Below are positions 14,304 to 22,596 of a DNA stretch of 33,039 nucleotides, in pieces; position 1 is the first letter of the stretch, and each line of letters opens with the position of its first letter. The notes under the pieces are model-generated. The model was given only the letters and a program-made list of their open reading frames with translations, was not told the origin of the DNA and did no database searches. Source of the stretch: a virus. The stretch spans positions 1-33,039 of IMG/VR virus record IMGVR_UViG_3300020195_000756, one strand, 5' to 3'. Both the position numbers and the translations under genes were made by a program.

Positions 14304-15876
14304 GGCTTGTAAAAACAATTTCAGGCTTTTTTGTTACACATATTTTCCTCAGTATTTTTATGCTGCTCCGTCAATAATGCACAAGCAGATGTTTGGGGAG
14401 ATTGAGGAAGCCATTGAAAATAAAGAGATGGATAATATTGCCAACGCTGCTCCTCGTGGTAATGCTAAATCAACTATTGTTTCTTTTGCTCTTCCAATTT
14501 GGGCTGCTGTTTATAAAAAGAAGCATTACATCGTAATTGTCTCCGACACTACGGATCAAGCAACCGACTTTCTAGCTAACATAAAAACAGAGTTTGAGGA
14601 TAATGATTTATTAATTGACGATTTTGGTGACTTAGAGGGGATTGTATGGACTTCTCACGATCTTGTTCTTAGAGATGGTGATGTCAGGATTCAGGCTCTT
14701 GGAGCTGGTAAGAGGATTCGAGGAAGAAGATTTAAGCAATGGAGGCCAGATTTAATCATTGCTGATGACTTGGAAAATGATGAGAACATCCAATCAGCCG
14801 ACCAGAGAAAGAAATTAGAGCTTTGGTATTATAAAGCCTTGTCTAAAGCGGGTGATGAGAGAACGGATAAAATTATTATTGGCACGATTCTGCACTATGA
14901 TTCGTTGCTCTCGAAGTTACTTGTAAATCCAACATTCAAATCTAAAAAATATCAGGCCGTCATTCAATGGTCCGCCTGTCCTCTCTGGGTAGATTGGGAA
15001 AGAATAATCACCGACTTGGATAATCCCAAAAGAATGATGGATGCCTATAATTTCTTCAGAAACAACCAGCCTGAGATGTTAGCAGGAACAAAAGTCTTGT
15101 GGGAAGAAAAAGAGAGCTATTACGCTTTAATGGTACAGAGGATTGCTGACGGTCCAGCAGCCTTTTCTTCTGAGAAACAGAATGAGCCACTGTCTGATGA
15201 GGATAGGAGATTTTTCCCTGAATGGATACAGTATTTTGATGATGAGATGATTAAGGGCAAGGATTTGAGGGTTGTTGGTGCTCTTGATCCATCAATGGGC
15301 AAGGCGGGTGGTGACTATTCAGCCATTATTACACTGGGGATAGACACTAACTTGCAGATTTATGTCCTTGATGCTGACATATCCAAGAGACACCCTGATG
15401 TTATTGCTGCCGATGTTATTAATAAACACAGGCAGTATAAATATCAGCAGTTTGTTGTGGAAACCAATCAGTTCCAAGAATACTTCAAAGACACACTAGT
15501 AAACAAAATGAATGACTTGTGGATAAATGATGGAGAAAGGTTAAATATCCCTATTGTCGGTAAGCGTTCTCATTCAGATAAAATTCTTCGAATCCAATCT
15601 CTGCAACCTGATATTAAAAATGGTACGATTAAATTTAGAAGAGAGCAACAAAAACTTATTGAACAGCTTGTTAATTTTCCATCTGCTGCTCACGATGATG
15701 GGCCTGATGCTTTGGAAATGGCAGCAAGCCTTGTCAGAAGAGATGGCGTTGCCGACTACTATAAGTCAATAAAAAATGAATCTACCGAAACCACTGCGGA
15801 AACGCTTATACAAAACCCAAATATTCAACGGATTGTTGAGGCAGTTTCAGACGGAAAACAATTCAGAGTTGGTTGA
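14215..15876 (+). CDS. terL: Large terminase subunit (packaging ATPase and nuclease)
   Basis: TerL pumps DNA into the prohead and cuts it. The 553-residue protein has the ATPase P-loop variant PRGNAKST (80-87), Walker B DLIIADDLE (179-187, with catalytic Glu187), a coupling region near IIGTILHYDS, and the RNase H-like nuclease with ALDPS (Asp358), VVETNQFQ (Glu416) and HDDGPDAL (493-500). These three acidic sites match the two-metal nuclease. The start is uncertain: ATG 14215 has no ribosome site, while AAGGAG at 14228-14233 could serve TTG 14245. The overlap with terS looks truly coding because residues before ACKNNF still look like a TerL N-terminus. Confidence 0.95.
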   Translation: MKNSPRSLPDLELTPAQALEWERLSRLRTRACKNNFRLFCYTYFPQYFYAAPSIMHKQMFGEIEEAIENKEMDNIANAAPRGNAKSTIVSFALPIWAAVYKKKHYIVIVSDTTDQATDFLANIKTEFEDNDLLIDDFGDLEGIVWTSHDLVLRDGDVRIQALGAGKRIRGRRFKQWRPDLIIADDLENDENIQSADQRKKLELWYYKALSKAGDERTDKIIIGTILHYDSLLSKLLVNPTFKSKKYQAVIQWSACPLWVDWERIITDLDNPKRMMDAYNFFRNNQPEMLAGTKVLWEEKESYYALMVQRIADGPAAFSSEKQNEPLSDEDRRFFPEWIQYFDDEMIKGKDLRVVGALDPSMGKAGGDYSAIITLGIDTNLQIYVLDADISKRHPDVIAADVINKHRQYKYQQFVVETNQFQEYFKDTLVNKMNDLWINDGERLNIPIVGKRSHSDKILRIQSLQPDIKNGTIKFRREQQKLIEQLVNFPSAAHDDGPDALEMAASLVRRDGVADYYKSIKNESTETTAETLIQNPNIQRIVEAVSDGKQFRVG

Positions 15877-17584
15877 TAAGACACAGCTTGAGTATTTGCA
15901 GGAGCAAGTCAAAGAGTCTGTTAGTCTAAAGGCTGAAATCCCTGTTCTGGTTCAAGATGAATTGAGCAAGGTCCAAGTGATGCGAAGTAATGAAGCTCGC
16001 AGGTTTAGAGGTGTGGCTAGGGTTAATGCTCAAACCAATCCTGATTGGAAAGTTGGTGCGTCAATTCCTTTTGCATATATGAGGAGATTGTCGGAGGTTT
16101 ATCCTATTGCTAGAGCTTGTATAAATAGCAGAGTCCGACAAGTGACTCAATTAGAGTGGGACATTACAACTGTTGATGATAAAAAAGACGAAAAGGGTTA
16201 CGAATCACAGATTAAATTAGTCAAAGAATTATTCAAACAACCTGTCGGACATAAGAGCAAATTTTCCGAGATGCTTACAACAATGGTCAATGATATTTTG
16301 ACAATTGATGCTGTTTCTTTTGAGATGAGAAAGACCAGAGGTGGGAATTTTATGAACCTTGTCCCTGTAGATCCTGCAACTCTCGTTCTAAGGGTTACTG
16401 AGTTCGGTGGTATTCCAGAGCCTCCTGAGCCCGCTTACGAGCAGATAATTGATGGGCAGGTGTTGGCAAGGTTTACCACAGACGAGATGATTTATGAGTC
16501 AATGAACTCCCGCTCATACACTCCTTATGGTTTATCCCCTCTTGAGTCGTTAATTATTCAAGTTGAATCAGCTTTAAGAGGAGATTTATACAATCTTGAT
16601 TACTTCAGAGAAAACAATGTTCCGGAGGGATTTTTGACTCTTCCTGAGTCCGCTGCCACAACTAAAGACCAAGTTGAAGAGTGGCAGGATTGGTTTGATG
16701 CTATTTTATCAGGAGACAGGCGAATGATTCACAGATTAAAGATTCTTCCTGCTGGTTCTGAGTATATTCAGACTAAGAAGCCTGAAGATATGAGTTTTGA
16801 GAAGTTTGAATTGTGGTTGGCAATGCTAACTTGTGCAATGTTCGAAGTTCAGCCTCAAGACATAGGACTGACAATGGATGTAAACAAGGCAACAGGTGAA
16901 TCACAGAATCAAATTGGCAAAGAAAAAGGATTGATTCCCCTTGCTAACTTCCTCAAACAGATATTTGACGAGATAATTCAAACAGAATTAGGTTTTGTTG
17001 AGCTCCAGTTCCAGTGGGTAAATATCAGTCCTGTAAATCGCAAAGAAGAGATTGAAGTCGCAGAGAAAGAGATTGCAATGGGAGCGTTGTCTGTTGATGA
17101 ATATAGGATGGAACACGGCAGAGAGCCTCTTGGTCTTAATCCCTACATCAGAACAGGCAATCAGATTGTTATGGTCGATGATGTTGTTGCTGGTAAATTC
17201 CAAGAGAGACAAGATATGGCACTTCAAGCCAAGAACCAACCAACAGAGGTTCAGCCTAAAAAGCCGAAAGAAAAACCTGCTGAGAAACCAAAGGAGAAAC
17301 CAAAAGCTAAGAATTATGAGATTGATGACTTGCGAAAGTGGAGAAAGGCAGTCTTAGCAGATATTAAATTTGGTAGAGAGGTTAGGACAAGGTTTCCATC
17401 AGACTATATAGATGAAGAGATTCACAAGGCTATTAGCTTGGCACTGGTCAAAGTTCACGACAGGCTTCAAGCGAAGTTGTTGTTTGACCAATTTATTGAC
17501 CCTGAATTACGAGCTTCGTTTTCTCTTTTAGAGTACGCAGAAAAACAGAAACAAGCTCAAAATGACAGACAATTGGACAACTAG
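15776..17584 (+). CDS. Portal protein (HK97/lambda-like)
   Basis: The portal is the 12-subunit ring through which DNA enters the head. Up to 602 residues are open; the first 33 overlap terL, so the true start may be ATG 15776, TTG 15869 or ATG 15980 (AAGG eight bases upstream). Portal features: YPIARACINSRVRQVTQLEWDI (wing entry), YGLSPLESLI with ALRGDLYNLDYFRENNVPEG, the stem/crown region KPEDMSFEKFELWLAM, and FEVQPQDIGLTMDVNKATGESQNQ. A Lys/Pro-rich linker (about 485-507) joins a C-terminal helical domain IDDLRKWRKAVL that many such portals carry. Placed between terL and the Mu F-like gene as usual. Confidence 0.92.
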   Translation: MNLPKPLRKRLYKTQIFNGLLRQFQTENNSELVDKTQLEYLQEQVKESVSLKAEIPVLVQDELSKVQVMRSNEARRFRGVARVNAQTNPDWKVGASIPFAYMRRLSEVYPIARACINSRVRQVTQLEWDITTVDDKKDEKGYESQIKLVKELFKQPVGHKSKFSEMLTTMVNDILTIDAVSFEMRKTRGGNFMNLVPVDPATLVLRVTEFGGIPEPPEPAYEQIIDGQVLARFTTDEMIYESMNSRSYTPYGLSPLESLIIQVESALRGDLYNLDYFRENNVPEGFLTLPESAATTKDQVEEWQDWFDAILSGDRRMIHRLKILPAGSEYIQTKKPEDMSFEKFELWLAMLTCAMFEVQPQDIGLTMDVNKATGESQNQIGKEKGLIPLANFLKQIFDEIIQTELGFVELQFQWVNISPVNRKEEIEVAEKEIAMGALSVDEYRMEHGREPLGLNPYIRTGNQIVMVDDVVAGKFQERQDMALQAKNQPTEVQPKKPKEKPAEKPKEKPKAKNYEIDDLRKWRKAVLADIKFGREVRTRFPSDYIDEEIHKAISLALVKVHDRLQAKLLFDQFIDPELRASFSLLEYAEKQKQAQNDRQLDN

Positions 17585-18362
17585 GCTTCGCATCTTCAAA
17601 AATGCTTATTCAAAGGGCATTAATACCGCTATACATAATGCCGAACAATCGGAGACATATAAGTCTTTTGAGACAAAGGTTAATTCTGAACTTAAAAAAC
17701 AGATTGAATTTGTTGCCTCAGACATTGAAATGCTTTATACACTCTCTAAGGTTGCAAGCGTTGAGTTATTGGCTCAGGTTGGTGCTTGGGTGTCGAAATA
17801 TGAATTGAACAAGAAGCTGGGGCTAAATATTTTTCTCTATTGGGCAGGAGAACAAGGTGGACAGGCTGCTCTTGATAAGTTGGAGATAAATTCGATATTT
17901 GGACTGACTAACCCACGATTTTTGGAGTATTTTGACCAATCGGCTAATTTAACCATCTCATCAGTTGACAACACAACAAAAGAATGGATAGCAAACAAGA
18001 TTAGAGAGGGGAAGGCCAATGGTCTTAATCCGTTCCAAATCTCTAACTCTCTTGTTGATGACGGTGGATTCTCTAAAATCAGGGCTGAAAGGATAGTTTT
18101 AACGGAGACAGCCAAAGCGATGACCACAGTCGAACTAGAAGCCTCTAAGGGGTATGGAATTCAGGAGATAATTTGGAGAACCTCAAGAGATGACCGTGTG
18201 GACGCAATATGCCTTGATTTAGAGGGAAAACAAGTTAAGATTGGGCAGTTATTCAATAATAGTTACAATGGGCCTCCAGCCCATCCATCTTGTCGTTGTT
18301 TTATCGAGCAAGTTATCCCTCCAGAATGGCAAGCTCCTGCAAATATTTGGCTTGGCAATTAG
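17562..18362 (+). CDS. Minor head protein (Mu F / SPP1 gp7-like head morphogenesis)
   Basis: A 266-residue protein. The C-terminal half is the Mu F-like domain: helix WIANKIREGKANGLNPFQIS, the conserved ERIVLTETAKAMTTVELEA, then WRTSRDDRVDAICLDLEGK and the end motif PPAHPSCRCFIEQV. Cys, His and the CRC pair are probably structural metal ligands. Such proteins associate with the portal and are packed in the head in small number, where they help assembly or DNA ejection. The start overlaps the portal gene by 23 bases. Confidence 0.92.
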   Translation: MTDNWTTRLRIFKNAYSKGINTAIHNAEQSETYKSFETKVNSELKKQIEFVASDIEMLYTLSKVASVELLAQVGAWVSKYELNKKLGLNIFLYWAGEQGGQAALDKLEINSIFGLTNPRFLEYFDQSANLTISSVDNTTKEWIANKIREGKANGLNPFQISNSLVDDGGFSKIRAERIVLTETAKAMTTVELEASKGYGIQEIIWRTSRDDRVDAICLDLEGKQVKIGQLFNNSYNGPPAHPSCRCFIEQVIPPEWQAPANIWLGN

Positions 18363-18371
18363 AATATAATT

Positions 18372-18548
18372 ATGAACGAAGAAATTGATTTGATTAAAAA
18401 AGAGGGTGAAGCTTTGATGTTAAAACCTGACATTGATAATCTGCCGAAAAAAACTCCAACAAGAGAGCAAAGGGTAAGAAATGTTATTGTCCGTTTTCCT
18501 GAGAAGCAGAAAGTTTTTGAACACCAAAGCCACTCAAATCAATGTTGA
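18372..18548 (+). CDS. Small ORF, 58 residues, between head protein and protease
   Basis: ATG 18372 opens a charged 58-residue frame starting MNEEIDLIKKEGEALML and ending ...EHQSHSNQC. It lacks a good ribosome site but lies ten bases after the head gene stop. Its last 68 bases overlap another ORF (18481-18663) in a different frame. REQRVRNVIVRFPEK looks like genuine folded sequence, so I think it is real. Function unknown; a minor head or regulatory role is conceivable. Confidence 0.5.
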   Translation: MNEEIDLIKKEGEALMLKPDIDNLPKKTPTREQRVRNVIVRFPEKQKVFEHQSHSNQC

Positions 18549-18663
18549 TCAATTAAAGGCAGACAAGAAAACCCTTGAAGCTCAGTTGGTGGATATTAAT
18601 GATTTAATTGCTGACTTTGAAACCCTTGTTTCAGAGAATATTGACAAAACCCCTGTAAAATAG
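18481..18663 (+). CDS. Small coiled-coil ORF, 60 residues
   Basis: ATG 18481 is preceded by AAAGGG (18469-18474), six bases away, a good ribosome site. The C-terminal 45 residues (QLKADKKTLEAQLVDINDLIADFETL) form a clear amphipathic coiled coil, the kind found in small head-assembly proteins of many phages. The first 68 bases overlap the previous ORF in another frame. The N-terminal part (MLLSVFLRSRKFLN) may be a by-product of that overlap, with a later true start. The pair may be two genes or one gene split by a frameshift. It ends 28 bases before a terminator. Confidence 0.55.
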   Translation: MLLSVFLRSRKFLNTKATQINVDQLKADKKTLEAQLVDINDLIADFETLVSENIDKTPVK

Positions 18664-18690
18664 TTATATAAGAAGAGAAGAGCGTCTAAT

Positions 18691-18726
18691 GACTGCTAAC
18701 CATTTTTTATGGTGGCGGTCTTTTTT
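18691..18726 (+). terminator. Rho-independent terminator or attenuator inside the head operon
   Basis: GACTGCTAACCAT (18691-18703) pairs with ATGGTGGCGGTC (18709-18720) in a 12-bp stem with one bulged A and two G-U pairs, followed by TTTTTT at 18721-18726. The shape is that of an intrinsic terminator. It lies within the head operon, between the small coiled-coil ORF and the protease gene, so it may reduce transcription into the protease/capsid genes or be read through by phage antitermination. Confidence 0.85.
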
Positions 18727-18737
18727 ATGCAAAAAAT

Positions 18738-20003
18738 ATGAAACACTTTGAACGGTTTGCAAAAATAACTAAGATTGATGAGGATGAACGAATGGTCTAT
18801 GGATGGGCTTCCACCCCTGATCTTGATTCTGATGGAGAGATAATCAAACTGTCCGCTATTGAGAAAGCACTTCCAGAATATATGAAATTCCCTACTCTAA
18901 GGGAAATGCACCAAGCTAAAGCAGCAGGCAAAACAATTGAGGCAACAATTAAGAATGGTGAACAAAAAGGACTATATGTTGGAGCAAAGGTTGTTGCTGA
19001 CGATACTTGGAAGCTAGTCAAAGAGGGTGTTTATACGGCTTTTTCAATTGGTGGCAATGTCATAAAAAGAGTTGGCAATGTCATTGAGAGTCTTGAATTG
19101 GTTGAAATCTCTTTGGTTGATGTTCCTGCTAACAAAAAGGCTGTTGTTGAACTCTGGAAAGCTGGAAAAATAAGCAAAGATGCTGAAACTGCTTATTCAA
19201 TGGCTAATTTGATGATTCAGGTCAAGGAAATGATGAATTATTGTGAATATTTAGGTAAGCCAACTAAAAAACTAGCTAAGATTCTTGAGCTTATTAAACA
19301 ATTGGTTGTTGAAGAAGCTAGTGGAGAAGAAGTGCAAATGTCTGCCAATGTTTTGAATACTAAGGATAAGATTGCTGTCTTGGAAAAGATGGATTTATCC
19401 GACAATGTGCTCGCTGATGCCTTGCGATTGGGGGTGATTGCATTAATGAAAGACAAGAAACTAAAAAAGGTTGAGGATGTCAAAGAAGAAGAGCAGGTTA
19501 CACCCGCTGAAGCTGAGACAACTGAAACTGAAGAAGTAATTGAGGAAGAAGTCGAGGAAACAACTGAAGAGGTAACTGAGGAAAAAGAAACCTCCGAAGA
19601 TGTTGAAATGACTAAAATTTCCACAATTACAGACAAATTGACCAAAATTCTTGGAACTAAGGTTGAGCCTGAAGTAGCCGAGAAAATGAATTTGTCAAAA
19701 AAGATTAGTGGCTTGGTAGAATCTTTCGAGAAAGTTGCTGGTGTTTTAGAAGCAATTGATGAAAGATTGAAAAAAGTTGAAAGTACTCCTGCTGAAATAA
19801 AGTCAAAAACAGTAGCCGTGCACAAAACTAATGCTGAAGTTGCAGAAATCAAAGAATCGTCTGAGCTTGACCTAATCAACAAAAGACTGGAAGAGCTAGA
19901 TGGCGAACACTCGAAACTAGGAGCTTCGAATTTCTCGAAGATATATAGCTCTGAGGTTTCAATTCTATTGTCCCAAAAGGACAAAATAACTGGAAACAGT
20001 TAA
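18738..20003 (+). CDS. Prohead protease with acidic scaffold tail (XkdF-like)
   Basis: This protein probably trims head proteins during assembly and may serve as scaffold. The 421 residues begin with VYGWASTPDLDSDGE (20-34), typical of phage XkdF-like serine proteases. His58 in REMHQ and Ser103 in AFSIGG are the likely catalytic pair, and ISLVDVPANKKA marks the end of the domain near 135. Residues about 250-300 are an unbroken acidic stretch rich in Glu and Thr, then a helical region that could be the scaffold/delta part. There is no separate scaffold gene, which fits a fusion. It begins right after the terminator. Confidence 0.88.
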   Translation: MKHFERFAKITKIDEDERMVYGWASTPDLDSDGEIIKLSAIEKALPEYMKFPTLREMHQAKAAGKTIEATIKNGEQKGLYVGAKVVADDTWKLVKEGVYTAFSIGGNVIKRVGNVIESLELVEISLVDVPANKKAVVELWKAGKISKDAETAYSMANLMIQVKEMMNYCEYLGKPTKKLAKILELIKQLVVEEASGEEVQMSANVLNTKDKIAVLEKMDLSDNVLADALRLGVIALMKDKKLKKVEDVKEEEQVTPAEAETTETEEVIEEEVEETTEEVTEEKETSEDVEMTKISTITDKLTKILGTKVEPEVAEKMNLSKKISGLVESFEKVAGVLEAIDERLKKVESTPAEIKSKTVAVHKTNAEVAEIKESSELDLINKRLEELDGEHSKLGASNFSKIYSSEVSILLSQKDKITGNS

Positions 20004-20017
20004 AAAAATCTTAAATT

Positions 20018-20028
20018 AAAGGAGGTGA
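20018..20028 (+). promoter_or_regulatory. Very strong ribosome binding site of the capsid gene
   Basis: AAAGGAGGTGA complements the anti-Shine-Dalgarno end of 16S rRNA over its full length and is spaced seven bases from ATG 20036. It is the best site in the window, which fits the need for hundreds of capsid copies. Confidence 0.85.
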
Positions 20029-20035
20029 ACAAAAA

Positions 20036-21073
20036 ATGGATAATAAATTCGATGTAATTGATAGTTTCGATGACGAAACAAGACAGTCTTTGATGAAAGC
20101 TGCTGAGCTTCTTGCTACACAGCCTTTTTCACCTCCGTCTCGTTCAGTTTTCGCACCTCAAAACATAACTGAAGATATTAAATTGGTTGTGCCAATTGAT
20201 TCTCCGCTTCGCAACAGGCTTTCTGTTGTTCAAGGTTATGGACAGGCAGCAGTGTTTAAGAAGCTTACTTCTAGGCTTCACTCTAATACTGGTGCTGGTG
20301 GTGTTGGAACTAACACGACAATCGCTTTTGCGGATGCTGGTGCTCCTAACGAAACTACTCAAACCTATACAACCGTTTCTTTCCCTTTCAAGCTTCTTGG
20401 AAGAAAAGTTGAGGTTGGTGGTTTGGCAATTGCTGCGACTGCAAACGGTATGGGTGCAAGTGGTGATCCTCGAATAAACGGTGAAAATATGCTTTCAGCA
20501 AGAGAGCGTGTCAAAGCTGTCGAGGTAATGTTGGGTGAAGAGGAACTTATTATTGGTGGTGATGTTGATACTTCAGCTCTTCAATTTGATGGGCTTGGTA
20601 AACAAATCGTTACTAATTCAGGTAACGCTTCACTTCTAACTGCATCTGGAATTAGTGCTTTCTGTAACACAGCTTACTTGGCTGGTGGAAATCCGACAGT
20701 GCTTGTTCACAATGCTCGTCAAGGTCGTGCAATATCAGACAATCTCGAATGGTCTGGTTCTATTCAAAGAATCGCAATCGCTAACAGCACAGGCGTTACT
20801 GCAGGTGCAAGAGTGACTGAAGTTATAAACTCGGTTACTGGGAGTGTTATTGACCTTGAAGTATCACGATATGTGGGCGGAGACGCTTACTTACTTCAGG
20901 AAAGAACTTCTGCTGGTGAAAATTGTATTCAGCTGGAAGAACTCATTCCAATGAGTCGAGTGGATGTTGCTTCAAGTAATTTTTCACAGATAAAATTCGT
21001 TCTCGAATCTCGTGTCTTGGAAGTTATTTATGAGCCGTTCCAAATGAAAATCGGAGGTCTAGCAATAGGCTAA
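20036..21073 (+). CDS. Major capsid protein (HK97 fold)
   Basis: 345 residues, without signal or membrane segment. It shows the usual course of HK97-like capsid proteins: a short N-terminal helix region (DDETRQSLMKAAELLATQ), the E-loop with Gly/Thr-rich GAGGVGTNTTIAF, the long spine helix region LSARERVKAVEVMLGEEELIIGG, and the A domain at the end with LIPMSRVDVASSNFSQIKFVLESRVLEVIYEPFQMK. There is no separate scaffold and no decoration gene. The strong ribosome site and its position directly after the protease leave little doubt. The mature N-terminus cannot be predicted. Confidence 0.93.
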   Translation: MDNKFDVIDSFDDETRQSLMKAAELLATQPFSPPSRSVFAPQNITEDIKLVVPIDSPLRNRLSVVQGYGQAAVFKKLTSRLHSNTGAGGVGTNTTIAFADAGAPNETTQTYTTVSFPFKLLGRKVEVGGLAIAATANGMGASGDPRINGENMLSARERVKAVEVMLGEEELIIGGDVDTSALQFDGLGKQIVTNSGNASLLTASGISAFCNTAYLAGGNPTVLVHNARQGRAISDNLEWSGSIQRIAIANSTGVTAGARVTEVINSVTGSVIDLEVSRYVGGDAYLLQERTSAGENCIQLEELIPMSRVDVASSNFSQIKFVLESRVLEVIYEPFQMKIGGLAIG

Positions 21074-21075
21074 AG

Positions 21076-21134
21076 GTTTTGAAGCTTGCCTCGTCGTTCT
21101 CTGTTAAACGAGGCAAGTACAGAGACTTCAAAAC
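21076..21134 (+). promoter_or_regulatory. Compact structured RNA candidate after the capsid gene (A-B-C-B'-C'-A')
   Basis: Three perfect complementary pairs are interlaced in 59 bases: A GTTTTGAAG (21076-21084) with A' CTTCAAAAC (21126-21134); B CTTGCCTCGT (21085-21094) with B' ACGAGGCAAG (21108-21117); C TCTCTGT (21098-21104) with C' ACAGAGA (21119-21125). A and B make a continuous 19-bp stem with C' as bulge; C in the loop can then pair with C'. All three together involve 52 of 59 bases. There is no T-run after it, so it is not a plain terminator. One base between B' and C' makes simultaneous pairing of B and C sterically hard, so a switch between two folds is possible. Confidence 0.7.
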
Positions 21135-21149
21135 TGATAAGATTAAGTT

Positions 21150-21800
21150 ATGGATTACAATTTGATTACTCCTGCTGACTTTGCTAGTTATGCACCAGAG
21201 GTCGTTACGACTGGATATACTGCACCGACAATTTCTGGAATGATTGCTCAAGCCTCAAGACGAGTGTCTGATTATCTCGAATACACACCTATTGTTGAGG
21301 TCATTGTTGATGAGGTAAAAAAAGGGATTGTTAAGTCTAATGGCGATTTGTATATTAAACCCGCCAAAGTTCCAATTGTGTCGGTTAGTGCAATAAATAT
21401 CTTCAAAGGGTCTGAAACTATAGCTTTAACCTTGCTGACCAGTACTGGTGTAAAAAAATACAACATTGATTTTAGGTCAAGGTCAATCGTCTATCCTTAT
21501 TATGAATTTAACGGTTCAAGCGGAACTCTGGTTTTGACAGATTTTCTTTCGTTAAGATATTCTGATTTTTATATTAAGTTAAGCTATACAGCGGGATGGC
21601 AACCAGATCAGCTTCCAGCTACGATTAAACAGGCAACTGTTCTTTTTATGCGGGATATTATATCCCAAGCTAATAATCCTCTTGGTGCAACATCATTCTC
21701 ACAGGGTTCAATCTCAATGAGTTTTGGTAATGCAAGATATGGGTCAAAGTTTATTCAAGATGCCGTGAGACTTCTTGCTCCATATAAGAGAATTGGATAA
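21150..21800 (+). CDS. Head-tail connector (gp6-like adaptor)
   Basis: A 216-residue protein right after the capsid gene. The N-terminal helices (ITPADFASYAP, ISGMIAQASRRVSDYLEY) and the late segment IKLSYTAGWQPDQLPATIKQATVLFMRDI are typical for adaptors that add the first ring beneath the portal. GSISMSFGNARY near the end is also usual in this family. ATG 21150 lies 16 bases after the structured element and has no strong ribosome site of its own. Confidence 0.82.
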   Translation: MDYNLITPADFASYAPEVVTTGYTAPTISGMIAQASRRVSDYLEYTPIVEVIVDEVKKGIVKSNGDLYIKPAKVPIVSVSAINIFKGSETIALTLLTSTGVKKYNIDFRSRSIVYPYYEFNGSSGTLVLTDFLSLRYSDFYIKLSYTAGWQPDQLPATIKQATVLFMRDIISQANNPLGATSFSQGSISMSFGNARYGSKFIQDAVRLLAPYKRIG

Positions 21801-21802
21801 TT

Positions 21803-22120
21803 ATGTTTTTTGAAAGAAAAGCCTCGGTCCAAAGATTAAGTCCAACTACTAATGATACTGACAAAGAAAAATACACTCAGGTCGGTAATTATGAAAGTAT
21901 TCAAATCAACATCCAACCCGCCACAGCAGAACTGACAGCCGTTTCAAACGGTGCTTATGGTCTGACCTTTCAGGCATTTGTCTCTGTCTCAGGAATATTG
22001 ATTGGGGATAGGATAACTGACTTGTCTAATAGTGAAATTTATATTGTTAAAGGTCGAAGTAATTGGGACTATTTACCCATTCCTCATTTGGAGCTAGTTC
22101 TTTTCAAAGGAGATGCTTAA
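21803..22120 (+). CDS. Head closure / stopper-like neck protein
   Basis: 105 residues, beta-rich, beginning MFFERKASVQRLS. It follows the adaptor by two bases. Its size, its place and the pattern of a small beta-barrel (NIQPATAELTAVSNGAYGLTFQAFVSV and LIGDRITDLSNSEIYIVKG) match head-closure proteins of the SPP1 gp16 type, which seal the head before tail joining. No sharper motif; assignment rests on gene order and fold pattern. Confidence 0.65.
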   Translation: MFFERKASVQRLSPTTNDTDKEKYTQVGNYESIQINIQPATAELTAVSNGAYGLTFQAFVSVSGILIGDRITDLSNSEIYIVKGRSNWDYLPIPHLELVLFKGDA

Positions 22121-22596
22121 TGTATTTCAACATTCAAATAAAAGGTCTTGACGAGCTGGAGCGGAGTTTTGGCAAGTTTGCTGGAATGGCAAGGACTGAG
22201 TTTGGAAGAGCTATGGTCATTTCAACCAATAAAATTAAAACTGATGTTCAAAACACCATCACTTCAAAGGGTATTTCTAATACTGGACAGCTTAGGCGTT
22301 CTGTGCAGGTATTAAAGGCATCATTTGACGAGGGAAGAGTTGGAGTGGGTGAAAGATATGGATTGTATGTTGAGGGCGGAACAATGCCTCATTTCCCGCC
22401 TGTAGCAGCACTTGAGAGATGGGCACAGACTAAGCTTGGAATTTCTGGCTTGGGATTTGTGATTGCTCTGAAAATATCTAGAGAGGGAACAAAAGCACAG
22501 CCATTTGTTGAGCCTGTATTCAAGAAAGATGTTGATTTTGTGCTAAAACAGTTTGATAATGCTAATCTTAAATTAGTAAGAGCAATGGGAGATTAA
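22120..22596 (+). CDS. HK97 gp10-like neck/tail completion protein
   Basis: 158 residues from ATG 22120, chosen over an ATG at 22063 because AAAGGAG (22106-22112) is seven bases upstream and the start overlaps the previous stop by one base (TAATG). The sequence IQIKGLDELERSFGKF, the middle part ITSKGISNTGQLRRSV and YGLYVEGGTMPHFPP are characteristic of the HK97 gp10 family. These proteins act at the head-tail junction. Confidence 0.87.
   Translation: MYFNIQIKGLDELERSFGKFAGMARTEFGRAMVISTNKIKTDVQNTITSKGISNTGQLRRSVQVLKASFDEGRVGVGERYGLYVEGGTMPHFPPVAALERWAQTKLGISGLGFVIALKISREGTKAQPFVEPVFKKDVDFVLKQFDNANLKLVRAMGD

Noticed and set aside
19238-19984. 248-residue ORF on the - strand
   Set aside because: It is the Ser/Thr-rich mirror of the acidic tail of the protease gene; no ribosome site and no recognisable fold.
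22063-22119. Earlier ATG for the gp10-like protein
   Set aside because: AAAGGAG and ATG 22120 (TAATG overlap) are better; the extension is out-of-frame head-closure coding.
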